DNA from: Pseudoduganella aquatica
GTDB lineage: Bacteria > Pseudomonadota > Gammaproteobacteria > Burkholderiales > Burkholderiaceae_D
Length of the DNA stretch: 64,000 nt
Reading direction: 5' to 3'
NCBI RefSeq assembly: GCF_009857595.1
Contig: NZ_WWCU01000009.1
Coordinates: 62,001-126,000 of the forward strand
In this document: in pieces, positions 28,160 to 36,328 of the stretch
How positions within the stretch are numbered: position 1 is the stretch's first letter
How the letters are laid out: each line of letters starts with the position of its first letter
The notes under the pieces: model-generated
What the model was told of the DNA's origin: nothing
Seen by the model: the letters and a program-made list of their open reading frames with translations, nothing else
The model's database searches: none
Translations under genes and position numbers: made by a program

Positions 28160-29224
28160 TTATTTGCCGGCGCGGATGAATTCGCACACTGCGCGGGTCA
28201 CGTCGGCCGTGGTGGCCTTGCCGCCCAGGTCGGGCGTGTGGACCTTGTCCGCCGTGACGGCTTCTATGGCCTGCATCAGGCGCTTGGCGGCGCCCTGCTC
28301 GCCCAGGTGCTCCAGCATCATGGCGGCGGTCCAGAAGGTGGCCACCGGATTCGCGATGCCCTTGCCGGTAATGTCGAAGGCGGAGCCGTGGATAGGCTCG
28401 AACATGGACGGGAACGCGCGCTCGGGATTCAGGTTGGCCGTGGGGCCGATGCCCAGGCTGCCCGACAGCGCGGCGGCCAGGTCGGACAGGATGTCCGCGT
28501 GCAGATTGGTGGCCACGATCACGTCCAGCGTCTTCGGCTTGAGCACCATGCGGGTGGTGACGGCGTCCACTAGTTCGCGGTCCACTTTCACGTCCGGGAA
28601 ATCGGCCGCCACTTCGTAGAAGATCTCGTCCCACATCACCATGCCGAAGCGCTGCGCGTTGGACTTGGTGACCAGCGTGAGGTGTTTGGCAGGACGCTTC
28701 TGCGCCAGCTCAAAGGCGAAGCGGTGGATGCGCTCCACGCCGGCGCGGGTGAACACGGCGGTCTCGGTGGCGGTTTCAATCGGCAGGCCGCGGTGCGTGC
28801 GCCCGCCGTTGCCCGCGTATTCGCCTTCCGAGTTTTCGCGCACGATCACCCAGTCGATATCCTCGCCGCCTTTCAGCGGGCTTTGCACGCCTGGCAGCAC
28901 GCGCGCCGGGCGCACATTGGCGTACTGGTCGAAGCCCTGCGCGATGGGCAGGCGCAAGCCCCACAGCGACACGTGGTCCGGCACCTGCTGGCTGCCCACC
29001 GCGCCGAAGAAGATGGCGTCGAAGGCTTTCAGCTGTTCCAGGCCGCCTTCGGGGATGTAGTAGCCGTGCTCCAGGTAGTAGTCCGAGCTCCATGGGAAGT
29101 GCTCGATGTCGAACTTGAAGCCGCCGTCGTGGCTGGCGAGCGCGTTCAGCACTTCCAGACCGGCTGCGATCACTTCGGGGCCGATGCCATCGGCTGGAAT
29201 CGCTGCAATTTTATGGATACGCAT
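28160..29224 (-). CDS. ttuC: Tartrate dehydrogenase / D-malate dehydrogenase (decarboxylating)
   Basis: 354 residues of the isocitrate/isopropylmalate dehydrogenase family: [22 protein letters not shown] at the start (in parts), [18 protein letters not shown] (about 72), [14 protein letters not shown] (about 138), the metal-site segment [14 protein letters not shown] (about 245) and the cofactor segment [18 protein letters not shown] (about 290), typical of NAD enzymes. It converts tartrate or D-malate; which is primary cannot be told from sequence. First gene of the operon with dctA and ttuD, divergent from a LysR gene. Confidence 0.92.
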   Translation of the reverse strand: MRIHKIAAIPADGIGPEVIAAGLEVLNALASHDGGFKFDIEHFPWSSDYYLEHGYYIPEGGLEQLKAFDAIFFGAVGSQQVPDHVSLWGLRLPIAQGFDQYANVRPARVLPGVQSPLKGGEDIDWVIVRENSEGEYAGNGGRTHRGLPIETATETAVFTRAGVERIHRFAFELAQKRPAKHLTLVTKSNAQRFGMVMWDEIFYEVAADFPDVKVDRELVDAVTTRMVLKPKTLDVIVATNLHADILSDLAAALSGSLGIGPTANLNPERAFPSMFEPIHGSAFDITGKGIANPVATFWTAAMMLEHLGEQGAAKRLMQAIEAVTADKVHTPDLGGKATTADVTRAVCEFIRAGK

Positions 29225-29338
29225 GGATATCTCCTTAAGATTTGTATGGGATGCAACAGCACCGTGAACACAGTGTAGTGCGGCACAAAAGTTATGGAAT
29301 GCGTGTAAAGTTATGCTACTTGTTCTCTGGAGTTAAAG

Positions 29339-30256
29339 ATGATCGATCCATCCGAACTGGCGTTTTTCGTCCAGATCGTCAAGGAAGGCAGCCTGTCCGG
29401 CGCGGCGCGCGAGCTGGGGGTCACGCCCGCCTCGGTAAGCAAGCGGCTGGGCAAACTGGAGCAGGAGCTGGGCGTGCTGCTGCTGAACCGCACCACGCGC
29501 CGCCTGAGCGTGACCGACGCGGGCGAGCTGTATTACGCCAACGCGGTGCGCATCCTGGGCGAGCTGGAGGAACTGGAACGGCAGCTGTCGCAGGACCGCG
29601 CCGCGCCCAAGGGGCTGCTGCGGGTGAATGCGCCGCTGGGTTTCGGGCGCACCTACATCACGCCCATCGTCTCCAATTTCGTGAAGCGCTATCCGGACGT
29701 GGAAGTGCAGCTGCAGCTGAGCGACCATCCGCTCAGCCTCATCGACGAGTCCTTCGATATCGGCATCCGCTTCGGCGAGGTGCCGGACGCGCGCGTGGTG
29801 GCGACCAGGATCGCGGCCAACCGGCGGCTGGTGTGCGCGGCGCCGTCCTACCTGAAGCAGCATGGCGTGCCCAAGGCGCCGAACGACCTGGCGCGCTTCA
29901 ACTGCATCGTGCTGCGCCAGAACGACGCGGCCTACGGCACCTGGCGTTTCACCAAGGGGCGGCAGACGGAAACGGTGAAGGTGCGCGGCACCCTGAGCAG
30001 CAACGACGGCGAGGTAGCGCTGAACTGGGCGCTGGACGGCCACGGCCTGCTGCTGCGGGCGGAATGGGATATTGCGAAATACATCCGCTCGGGACGGCTG
30101 CAGATCGTGCTGGAGGACTACGCCACGCCGCCTGCGGACATCCACGCCATCTACCCGGAGAAGCACAAGCTGTCGCCGAAAGTGAAGGTGTTCGTGGAGT
30201 TCCTGGCGGCGAGTTTCCAGGGGCCGGCGGGCAGCAAGCCCGCGTCCGCCTGGTGA
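29339..30256 (+). CDS. LysR-family regulator (DmlR/TtuA-like) of the tartrate operon
   Basis: 305 residues: helix-turn-helix at 5-62 (FFVQIVKEGSLSGAARELGV and SVSKRLGKLEQELGV) and an effector domain of the CrgA/DmlR subgroup (RVNAPLGFGRTYITPIV; FDIGIRFGEVPDARVVATRI). It lies divergent from the tartrate/malate dehydrogenase gene across 114 bp, the standard layout for a LysR activator and its target. GGAG precedes the ATG. Confidence 0.92.
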   Translation: MIDPSELAFFVQIVKEGSLSGAARELGVTPASVSKRLGKLEQELGVLLLNRTTRRLSVTDAGELYYANAVRILGELEELERQLSQDRAAPKGLLRVNAPLGFGRTYITPIVSNFVKRYPDVEVQLQLSDHPLSLIDESFDIGIRFGEVPDARVVATRIAANRRLVCAAPSYLKQHGVPKAPNDLARFNCIVLRQNDAAYGTWRFTKGRQTETVKVRGTLSSNDGEVALNWALDGHGLLLRAEWDIAKYIRSGRLQIVLEDYATPPADIHAIYPEKHKLSPKVKVFVEFLAASFQGPAGSKPASAW

Positions 30257-31000
30257 TCAGTCCACCAGCCGGTTCAGCTGGGCGGAATTGAATTTATCGC
30301 ACTCGGGCACGGATGGACAATCCAGCCCCGCAGCCTTCATGGTGGCGGCCATGCGTTCGATCTGCTGCTCCTGCGCGGCAGCCTGGTCTATCAGCGCGCG
30401 CAGGGCTTTGATGAGCGGGTCGTCGCCATTGGCGGTGATGCCGTAGGCCGAGAACATCTTGGCGGACGGGCTGACGCTGAGCGCTTCCTTGTCGATGATG
30501 TGGGCGGGATTGCCCACTGCCGTGGCGCCCGCAGGCACGGGCTTGAGCAGCACCGCGTTGGAGCCCACCTTGGCGTATTCGCCCACCGTGAACGCGCCCA
30601 GCACCTTGGCGCCCGCGCCGATGATGACGCCGCGTTCCAGCGTGGGGTGGCGCTTGCTGCCGGTGTGCAGCGAGGTGCCGCCCAGGGTCACGCCCTGGTA
30701 AATGGTGCAGTCGTCCCCCACCACGGCGGTTTCGCCTATCACCACGCCAAAGCCGTGGTCGATGAACACGCGGCGGCCGATCTGGGCGCCGGGGTGGATC
30801 TCGATGCCGGTGATGATGCGCGCCAGGTAGGAGATGAAGCGGCCCGGCCACTTCAGCCCGTGCGTCCAGCACCAGTGCGCCCAGCGGTGCATGACAATGG
30901 CCTGCAAGCCGGGATAACAGGTCAGCACCTCCCAACCGTTGCGGGCGGCGGGGTCGCGTTCGATGATGCTGTTGATGTCTTGGCGCAGGTTGCGGAACAT
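30257..31000 (-). CDS. cysE: Serine O-acetyltransferase
   Basis: Acetylates serine with acetyl-CoA, the committed step of cysteine synthesis. The 247 residues have a helical N-terminus, then left-handed beta-helix hexapeptide repeats: GIEIHPGAQIGRRVFIDHG (about 66), VIGETAVVGDDCTIYQGVTLGGT, GVIIGAGAKVLGAF, and a C-terminal helical extension to residue 247. It is of the shorter EpsC-like type. Its stop immediately follows that of the convergent LysR gene. Confidence 0.94.
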   Translation of the reverse strand: MFRNLRQDINSIIERDPAARNGWEVLTCYPGLQAIVMHRWAHWCWTHGLKWPGRFISYLARIITGIEIHPGAQIGRRVFIDHGFGVVIGETAVVGDDCTIYQGVTLGGTSLHTGSKRHPTLERGVIIGAGAKVLGAFTVGEYAKVGSNAVLLKPVPAGATAVGNPAHIIDKEALSVSPSAKMFSAYGITANGDDPLIKALRALIDQAAAQEQQIERMAATMKAAGLDCPSVPECDKFNSAQLNRLVD

Positions 31001-31065
31001 GGCGGCAAAGGATTAAGACCGATAACGCATGGTAGCGTATTCGGTTAGGAGTTGCTTGGGGCGGT

Positions 31066-31100
31066 GGCGGGTTACGCGCTTCGCGCTAACCCGCCCTACG
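31066..31100. repeat. REP-like palindrome, copy 3
   Basis: GGCGGGTTACGCGC and GCGCTAACCCGCC, followed by CTACG, form a tight stem-loop between cysE and rlmB. It is oriented opposite to copy 4, 44 bp away, giving a BIME-like pair. Confidence 0.8.
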
Positions 31101-31141
31101 ATGTTGCGGATGTTGCGGGTGTTCGCGGATGTTGCGGATGC
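31101..31141. repeat. Short imperfect tandem repeat between two REPs
   Basis: Four near-copies of a 9-10 bp unit (ATGTTGCGG, ATGTTGCGG, GTGTTCGCGG, ATGTTGCGG) fill the gap between REP copies 3 and 4. Probably a slippage product; no function seen. Confidence 0.6.
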
Positions 31142-31144
31142 GCG

Positions 31145-31179
31145 CGTAGGGCGGGTTAGCCGGAACGGCGTAACCCGCC
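31145..31179. repeat. REP-like palindrome, copy 4
   Basis: CGTAGGGCGGGTTAGCC pairs with GGCGTAACCCGCC. Inverted partner of copy 3; it lies 18 bp from the rlmB stop codon and could stabilise or end that transcript. Confidence 0.8.
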
Positions 31180-31197
31180 ATGTGCGGACGGCTGGAA

Positions 31198-31944
31198 TCA
31201 GCCTTCTTTGACGAGGCGCTGGCGGCGCGCCTCGTACAGACAGACGCCGGAGGCGACCGATACGTTCAGGCTCTCGACGGTGCCGAACATGGGGATGCTG
31301 ACCAGCATGTCGCAGGTCTCGCGGGTCAGGCGGCGCATGCCCTCGCCTTCCGAACCCATCACCAGCGCGGTCGGGCCGGTGAAGTCGGACTGGTACAGGT
31401 TCTTCTCGCCGTCGTCGGAGGTGCCGATCAGCCAGATATCGCGGTCCTTCAGGTCGCGCAGCGTGCGCGCCAGATTCGTCACGGTGATGTAAGGCACGTT
31501 CTCGGCCGCGCCGGACGCCACTTTGGCGGCGGTGGCGTTCAGGCCTACCGCGCGGTCCTTCGGCACGATGACCGCGTGCGCGCCGGCGCCGTCGGCCACG
31601 CGCAGGCAGGCGCCCAGGTTGTGCGGGTCGGTAATGCCGTCCAGCACCAGCAGCAGCGGCGGGCCTTCGATGGCGTCCAGCAGCTCGTCCAGGTTGCGCG
31701 CCAGCGAAATCTGCTGCGCAAAGGCGATCACGCCCTGGTGGCGGTGGGTGCCGACGATCTTGTCGAGGCGGGTGGAATCCACGGGCATCACGCGCACGCC
31801 GAGCGACTTGGCGTTGGCCACCAGGTCGGTCATGCGGCGGTCGTTGCGGCCCACGTCGACGAAGATTTCCTCCACGGAGGAAGCTTCATGGCGCAGGCGC
31901 GAGGTGACGGCGTGGAAGCCGAAAATCATTTTATTCTTGGACAT
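31198..31944 (-). CDS. rlmB: 23S rRNA (guanosine-2251-2'-O)-methyltransferase
   Basis: SPOUT methyltransferase modifying G2251 in the P-loop of 23S rRNA. The 248 residues hold an N-terminal substrate-binding domain ([12 protein letters not shown]) and the knotted SAM domain with [16 protein letters not shown] (about 99), [12 protein letters not shown] (about 195) and [22 protein letters not shown] (in parts, about 215). It lies 52 bp downstream of rnr on the same strand. A GC-rich hairpin without a T-run (31962-31987) sits between the two genes and may adjust readthrough. Confidence 0.95.
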   Translation of the reverse strand: MSKNKMIFGFHAVTSRLRHEASSVEEIFVDVGRNDRRMTDLVANAKSLGVRVMPVDSTRLDKIVGTHRHQGVIAFAQQISLARNLDELLDAIEGPPLLLVLDGITDPHNLGACLRVADGAGAHAVIVPKDRAVGLNATAAKVASGAAENVPYITVTNLARTLRDLKDRDIWLIGTSDDGEKNLYQSDFTGPTALVMGSEGEGMRRLTRETCDMLVSIPMFGTVESLNVSVASGVCLYEARRQRLVKEG

Positions 31945-31996
31945 GCTTTTCTTCTGGTGATGCCGCCCGGGCCAATGCCTGGGCGGCGGTTAATGC

Positions 31997-34537
31997 TTAG
32001 CGCTTCTTCTTGCTCTTGGCGGCTGGCTTGGCTGCCGGTGCCGCGGATTTGCTGCGCTTGCCGCTGGAGGCGGGCTTGGCTTTGGCTTTCGGTTTGGCCA
32101 CGGCCGGAGTACGGGACTGGACTTTCGGGCCAGGCTTAACGTTGGTGCGAGTGTCGGCCTTGGTAGGCTGCTTGCGGTTGCGGCCGGTGGCCGGTTCCGC
32201 TTCCACGTCCGCGCCGGGACGCACGCCCACCGCCGCCTGCTCGGACTGCGCCAGGCGCAGGTCGATCTTGCGGGTTTCCAGGTCCACGCGCACCACTTGC
32301 ACTTTGACCTTGTCGGTCAGCTGGTAGCGCTTGCCGGTGCGTTCGCCTTTCAGTTCATGGCGCGCTTCGTCGAACTGGAAGTAGTCCGCGCCCAGGTCGG
32401 TGATGTGCACCAGGCCTTCGACGAACAGTTCCTGCAGCTGCACGAAGATGCCGAAGGTGGTCACGCCGGTGATCATGCCGGTGAATTCCTCGCCCAGCTT
32501 GTCCTGCATGAAGTAGCACTTCAGCCAGGATTCCACGTCGCGCGACGCTTCGTCGGCGCGGCGCTCGTTGGCCGAGCAGTGCACGCCCAGGGCGTCCCAC
32601 ACGGTCAGGTCGGCGGCGGCTTTCGGCGCCTTGCCCTCGGCCTTGTCCTTGGCCTGCTGGCGGCGGGTGGCGTTCGACACGGCCGTGTTCAGCACGCTGG
32701 TGTCGGCCACTTTCGGCTCGTACTTCTTGCCTTGCAGGATGGCCTTGATGGCGCGGTGCGTCAGCAAGTCCGGATAGCGGCGGATCGGGCTGGTGAAGTG
32801 GGCGTAAGCCTCGTAGGCCAGGCCGAAGTGGCCGATATTGTCCGGGCTGTAGACCGCTTGCTGCATCGAGCGCAGCAGCATGGTTTGCAGCAGGGACGCG
32901 TCCGGACGCTCCTTGATCTTGCGCATCAGCTCGGCGTAGTCGCCGGCGGCAGGCGTGTCGCCGCCGGCCAGGCTCAGGCCAACCTGCTTCAGGAAGTCGC
33001 GCACCTGCTTGAGCTTTTCCTTGGTCGGGCCGGCGTGGATGCGGTAGGTGCCGGGATGCTTGTGGCGCAGCAGCAGGTCCGCAGCGCAGACGTTGGCCGC
33101 CAGCATGCATTCCTCGATGATCTTGTGCGCGTCGTTGCGGGTGCGCGGGATGATCTTTTCGATCTTGCCGGCCGCATTGCAGACGATATAGGTCTCGGTG
33201 GTCTCGAAGTCGATCGCGCCGCGCACATTGCGGGCTTGCACCAGGGCGTGATAGACGTCGTACAGGTTCTGCAGCAGCGGCACGATGCCGGGGCGGCGCG
33301 CCGCTTCCGGACCCTTGGTGTTGCCCAGGATGGCGGCCACTTCATTGTAGGTCATGCGCGCGGCCGAGTGGATCACGGCCGGGTAGAACTGGTAAGCGGT
33401 GATCTCGCCCTTGGCGGTGACGACGGCGTCGCACACCAGCGTCATGCGGTCCACCGCCGGGTTCAGCGAGCACAGGCCGTTGGACAGCTTCTCCGGCAGC
33501 ATGGGGATCACGCGGCGCGGGAAGTAGACCGAGGTGCTGCGTTCCAGCGCGTCGGTGTCCAGCGCGTCGTTCGGCTTCACGTAATGGCTCACGTCGGCAA
33601 TCGCCACGATCAGGCGGAAGGCCTTGCTGCGGCCGACTTTCACCGGTTCGCAATAGACGGCATCGTCGAAGTCGCGCGCGTCTTCGCCGTCGATGGTGAT
33701 CATCGGCACGTCGCGCAGGTCCACGCGGTCGCCCAGGTCGGCTTCGCGCACATGGTCCGGCAGCTTGGCGGCCTGTTTCAGCGCGGCGTCCGAGAAGATG
33801 TGCGGCACGCCGAACTTGCGCACGGCGATTTCGATTTCCATGCCCGGATCGTCCAGGCCGCCCAGCACTTCCACGATGCGGCCGGCCGGCTGCTTGAAGC
33901 GGCCCGGCTGCTCGGTCAGTTCGATGGAAACAATCTGGTCCACCTTGGCTTTGCCCACCGGGCCTTCCACCACGATGTCCTGCGCAATGCGCTTGTCTTC
34001 CGGCGCCACCAGCCACACGCCGTTTTCTTTCAGCAGGCGGCCGATGATGTGGGTGTTGGCGCGCTGCACCACTTCCACAATCGTGCCTTCCGGGCGGCCG
34101 CGGCGGTCCAGGCCGACCATCTTGGCCAGCACCTTGTCGCCGTTCAGCACTTTTTGCATTTCGCGTTCGGACAGGTACAGGTCCTGGCCCGGTTCATCCG
34201 GGATCACGAAGCCGAAACCGTCGCGGTGGCTCTGCACACGCCCGGCCACGAAGCCGGAGTGGTCGGCCAGGGCGTAGAAGCCTTTGTGGTCGGAAACGAT
34301 CTGGCCGTCGCGCTCCATGGCGTTCAGACGGCGGGTCAATACCGCGTGGGACTCGGCTTTCACATCCAGGGTCAGCGCGAGGGCGCGCAGATCGAGCGCC
34401 GCCTTGGCGCTGCGGAAGATGCCGAGAATTTCCTCACGGCTAGGAATGATATGGGTAGATTGGCTCAAAAGTATTTCTATGGTTTTATTATTGATGGAGA
34501 AAAAATCGTGTACCGCCCTGACCAGCCACGTTGACAT
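31997..34537 (-). CDS. rnr: Ribonuclease R
   Basis: 3'-5' exoribonuclease that degrades structured RNA. Up to 846 residues: N-terminal helix-turn-helix (IPSREEILGIFRSAKAALDL), cold-shock domains, the RNB catalytic domain with DGEDARDFDDAVYCE (four Asp, about 284) and FTSPIRRYPDLLTHRAI (in parts, about 591), an S1 domain (EEFTGMITGVTTFGIFVQLQ in parts, about 692), and a Lys/Ala/Pro-rich basic tail. The start is uncertain: ATG 34537 is the longest, while TTG at 34468 (LSQSTHIIPSREE) gives a more usual N-terminus. Confidence 0.95.
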   Translation of the reverse strand: MSTWLVRAVHDFFSINNKTIEILLSQSTHIIPSREEILGIFRSAKAALDLRALALTLDVKAESHAVLTRRLNAMERDGQIVSDHKGFYALADHSGFVAGRVQSHRDGFGFVIPDEPGQDLYLSEREMQKVLNGDKVLAKMVGLDRRGRPEGTIVEVVQRANTHIIGRLLKENGVWLVAPEDKRIAQDIVVEGPVGKAKVDQIVSIELTEQPGRFKQPAGRIVEVLGGLDDPGMEIEIAVRKFGVPHIFSDAALKQAAKLPDHVREADLGDRVDLRDVPMITIDGEDARDFDDAVYCEPVKVGRSKAFRLIVAIADVSHYVKPNDALDTDALERSTSVYFPRRVIPMLPEKLSNGLCSLNPAVDRMTLVCDAVVTAKGEITAYQFYPAVIHSAARMTYNEVAAILGNTKGPEAARRPGIVPLLQNLYDVYHALVQARNVRGAIDFETTETYIVCNAAGKIEKIIPRTRNDAHKIIEECMLAANVCAADLLLRHKHPGTYRIHAGPTKEKLKQVRDFLKQVGLSLAGGDTPAAGDYAELMRKIKERPDASLLQTMLLRSMQQAVYSPDNIGHFGLAYEAYAHFTSPIRRYPDLLTHRAIKAILQGKKYEPKVADTSVLNTAVSNATRRQQAKDKAEGKAPKAAADLTVWDALGVHCSANERRADEASRDVESWLKCYFMQDKLGEEFTGMITGVTTFGIFVQLQELFVEGLVHITDLGADYFQFDEARHELKGERTGKRYQLTDKVKVQVVRVDLETRKIDLRLAQSEQAAVGVRPGADVEAEPATGRNRKQPTKADTRTNVKPGPKVQSRTPAVAKPKAKAKPASSGKRSKSAAPAAKPAAKSKKKR

Positions 34538-34646
34538 GGAACAAGGCGTAGTGTACCGGAGGACGGCCTATTTGCCTATTGTGCGGGAATTCGCCACAGC
34601 CCTGCTGCGCCGGCTCCGCGCCCGGAAAAAAGTTGTTCCGGGCTAT

Positions 34647-34674
34647 TTGACTTCTCAAAAGAATCCTCTATAAT
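34647..34674 (+). promoter_or_regulatory. Promoter upstream of tRNA-Leu copy 1
   Basis: TTGACT (34647-34652), 16-bp spacer, TATAAT (34669-34674). A second TATAAT at 34769-34774 lies 26 bp before the tRNA but has no good -35. Either or both could drive the first tRNA-Leu gene. Confidence 0.7.
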
Positions 34675-34800
34675 TCTGGTCTTCCGCAGCGGCAACGCTG
34701 AGGAAACGGCGAGTTGATGTGCAGTATGGAACGGAAACGTTCATCTGGCGCGAAACTCTCCAAGTCGTTATAATAGCAGAAGTTGTTATGCAGTATCAGT

Positions 34801-34885
34801 GCCCACGTGGCGGAATTGGTAGACGCGCATGGTTCAGGTCCATGTGCCGCAAGGTGTGGGGGTTCGAGTCCCTCCGTGGGCACCA
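34801..34885 (+). tRNA. tRNA-Leu(CAG), copy 1
   Basis: 85 nt with encoded CCA. The acceptor arms GCCCACG and CGTGGGC pair; the anticodon loop TTCAGGT reads CAG; a long variable arm and GGTTCGAGTCC T-arm are present, as expected for a class II tRNA. Identical to four further copies downstream. CTG is the dominant Leu codon here. Confidence 0.97.
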
Positions 34886-34896
34886 CAGAATTCCGC

Positions 34897-34924
34897 AAAA
34901 ATGCCTCCTTCGGGAGGCATTTTT
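34897..34924 (+). terminator. Terminator after tRNA-Leu copy 1
   Basis: A-run/GCCTCC - TTCG - GGAGGC/T-run hairpin starting 11 bp after the tRNA. The same GCCTCC-TTCG-GGAGGC core recurs after copies 2, 4 and 5. Confidence 0.92.
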
Positions 34925-34962
34925 CATTTCCGCTTCCGATTTTCCGATGTCGGACTTGCTGA

Positions 34963-35688
34963 CACTCCGCCGCCGCCAGCGCCCTGCCCTATGTCGACAA
35001 CAAAGGCAGCGACAATAACCGCACCATCTTCATCACCAACGCCGAAGCCAAGGCGCTGGGCATGGGCGTGACGGAACAGTCCCTGCCCGGCTGCATAGGC
35101 AATTGCGACGGCTTTATCCAGTTCAACGGCAATCTGGCTTTCGACTTCGACGGCAGCAACGGCATCGGCGCCACGCAGTACGATTTCGTCGGCATGGCCG
35201 CGCACGAAATCGGGCACACGCTGGGCTTCATCAGCGGCGTGGACGTGCTCGACTTCAACTCGCCGCCGAACAACGGCCCCTTCAACGACAACGAATTCAC
35301 CTATGCATCCGGACTGGACATGTTCCGCTATTCGCCGCTGAGCAGCGCCAGCGGCGTGATCGACTGGACGGCGGACGCGCGCGACAAATACTTCTCCGTC
35401 GACGGCGGCGCCACGCTGGGCGCGCAGTTTTCCACCGGCGCCACCTTCGGCGACGGCCGCCAGGCCAGCCACTGGAAAGACCTGATGATGCTGGGCTTGA
35501 TGGATCCCACTGCCGCCCAGGGCGAACTGCTGCTCATCACCGCCAACGACCGCATGGCGATGGACGCCATCGGCTACGGCCTGGCGCCGATAACGGAGCC
35601 CTCGCAATCCGCCATGTACGGCGCGGCGGCATTGATGGCGCTGGCATGGAGTGGCCGTAGGAAATATTTTCATGGAAACATCAATTGA
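34963..35688 (+). pseudogene. 5'-truncated PEP-CTERM zinc metalloprotease
   Basis: The open frame starts right after a TGA at 34960 and reads without an initiator through ALPYVDN and IFITNAEAKALGMGV; the first ATG is at 35062. The catalytic motif is AAHEIGHTLGF (HExxHxxGF), and the end carries a PEP-CTERM-like tail: TEPS, hydrophobic MYGAAALMALAW, then SGRRK. Related secreted proteases have a signal peptide and roughly 150 more N-terminal residues, missing here. The break lies just after the terminator of tRNA-Leu copy 1, suggesting loss during rearrangement of the tRNA array. Confidence 0.75.
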
Positions 35689-35691
35689 CTC

Positions 35692-35720
35692 TTGACCAAG
35701 GGCGCGGCGGCCTTTAAGAT
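35692..35720 (+). promoter_or_regulatory. Promoter of tRNA-Leu copy 2
   Basis: TTGACC (35692-35697), 17-bp spacer, TAAGAT (35715-35720). It lies 46 nt upstream of the tRNA, the same spacing as for copy 3, with a shared leader CTGTTGCAGAAC. Confidence 0.78.
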
Positions 35721-35766
35721 TCGGGCCTCTGTTGCAGAACAACGCAAGGGAAACAGCAGTAACAGT

Positions 35767-35851
35767 GCCCACGTGGCGGAATTGGTAGACGCGCATGGTT
35801 CAGGTCCATGTGCCGCAAGGTGTGGGGGTTCGAGTCCCTCCGTGGGCACCA
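35767..35851 (+). tRNA. tRNA-Leu(CAG), copy 2
   Basis: 85 nt, identical to copy 1, CCA encoded. The 40-nt leader before it (TCTGTTGCAGAACAACGC onward) is repeated before copy 5. Confidence 0.97.
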
Positions 35852-35862
35852 CAAAATTCCGC

Positions 35863-35890
35863 AAAAACGCCTCCTTCGGGAGGCGTTTTT
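35863..35890 (+). terminator. Terminator after tRNA-Leu copy 2
   Basis: AAAAACGCCTCC - TTCG - GGAGGCGTTTTT, a perfect 12-bp stem with T-run. Confidence 0.93.
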
Positions 35891-35930
35891 CATTTCCGGA
35901 CCACTACTGCAAAAATCTTTTCAATCACGC

Positions 35931-35959
35931 TTGACGGCATCGCTTCCAGCCCTTACTAT
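35931..35959 (+). promoter_or_regulatory. Promoter of tRNA-Leu copies 3 and 4
   Basis: TTGACG (35931-35936), 17-bp spacer, TACTAT (35954-35959), followed by the shared GCGTGCCTCTGTTGCAGAAC leader. The same promoter sequence recurs before copy 5. Confidence 0.8.
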
Positions 35960-36005
35960 GCGTGCCTCTGTTGCAGAACACCGCAGCAAAGACAAAGAAA
36001 ACAGA

Positions 36006-36090
36006 GCCCACGTGGCGGAATTGGTAGACGCGCATGGTTCAGGTCCATGTGCCGCAAGGTGTGGGGGTTCGAGTCCCTCCGTGGGCACCA
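36006..36090 (+). tRNA. tRNA-Leu(CAG), copy 3
   Basis: 85 nt, identical to copy 1. No terminator follows; copy 4 begins 38 nt later, so both come from one precursor. Confidence 0.97.
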
Positions 36091-36128
36091 CAGTTCTGTT
36101 TTTGATGTCAGCTTCACCGCAGTACATT

Positions 36129-36213
36129 GCCCACGTGGCGGAATTGGTAGACGCGCATGGTTCAGGTCCATGTGCCGCAAGGTGTGGGGGTTCGAGTCCC
36201 TCCGTGGGCACCA
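36129..36213 (+). tRNA. tRNA-Leu(CAG), copy 4
   Basis: 85 nt, identical to copy 1. It lacks a promoter of its own in the 38-nt gap after copy 3. Confidence 0.97.
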
Positions 36214-36224
36214 AGAATTCCGCA

Positions 36225-36252
36225 GAAAAAGCCTCCTTCGGGAGGCTTTTTC
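36225..36252 (+). terminator. Terminator after tRNA-Leu copy 4
   Basis: GAAAAAGCCTCC - TTCG - GGAGGCTTTTTC, a perfect stem; ends the copy 3-4 transcript. Confidence 0.93.
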
Positions 36253-36271
36253 TCATTCCGCGTCACATTTG

Positions 36272-36300
36272 TTGACGCGCCGGGCTTTGCGCCCTAGCAT
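36272..36300 (+). promoter_or_regulatory. Promoter of the S41 peptidase gene
   Basis: TTGACG (36272-36277), 17-bp spacer, TAGCAT (36295-36300). It closely resembles the adjacent tRNA-Leu promoters in both -35 and spacing, and may derive from one of them. Confidence 0.68.
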
Positions 36301-36328
36301 GGTTGCTCTTTCAATAAGAGAGGTATCC

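Noticed and set aside
31101..31141. Short tandem 9-bp repeats as a possible replication or partition site
   Set aside because: Only four imperfect units between two REP elements; slippage is simpler.
32297..34534. 745-codon plus-strand frame opposite rnr
   Set aside because: Shadow of RNase R, which has all catalytic motifs on the minus strand.
35795..36328. In-frame 5' extension of the S41 peptidase through three tRNA-Leu genes
   Set aside because: The repeated peptide is translated tRNA sequence; the signal peptide and promoter place the start at 36329.
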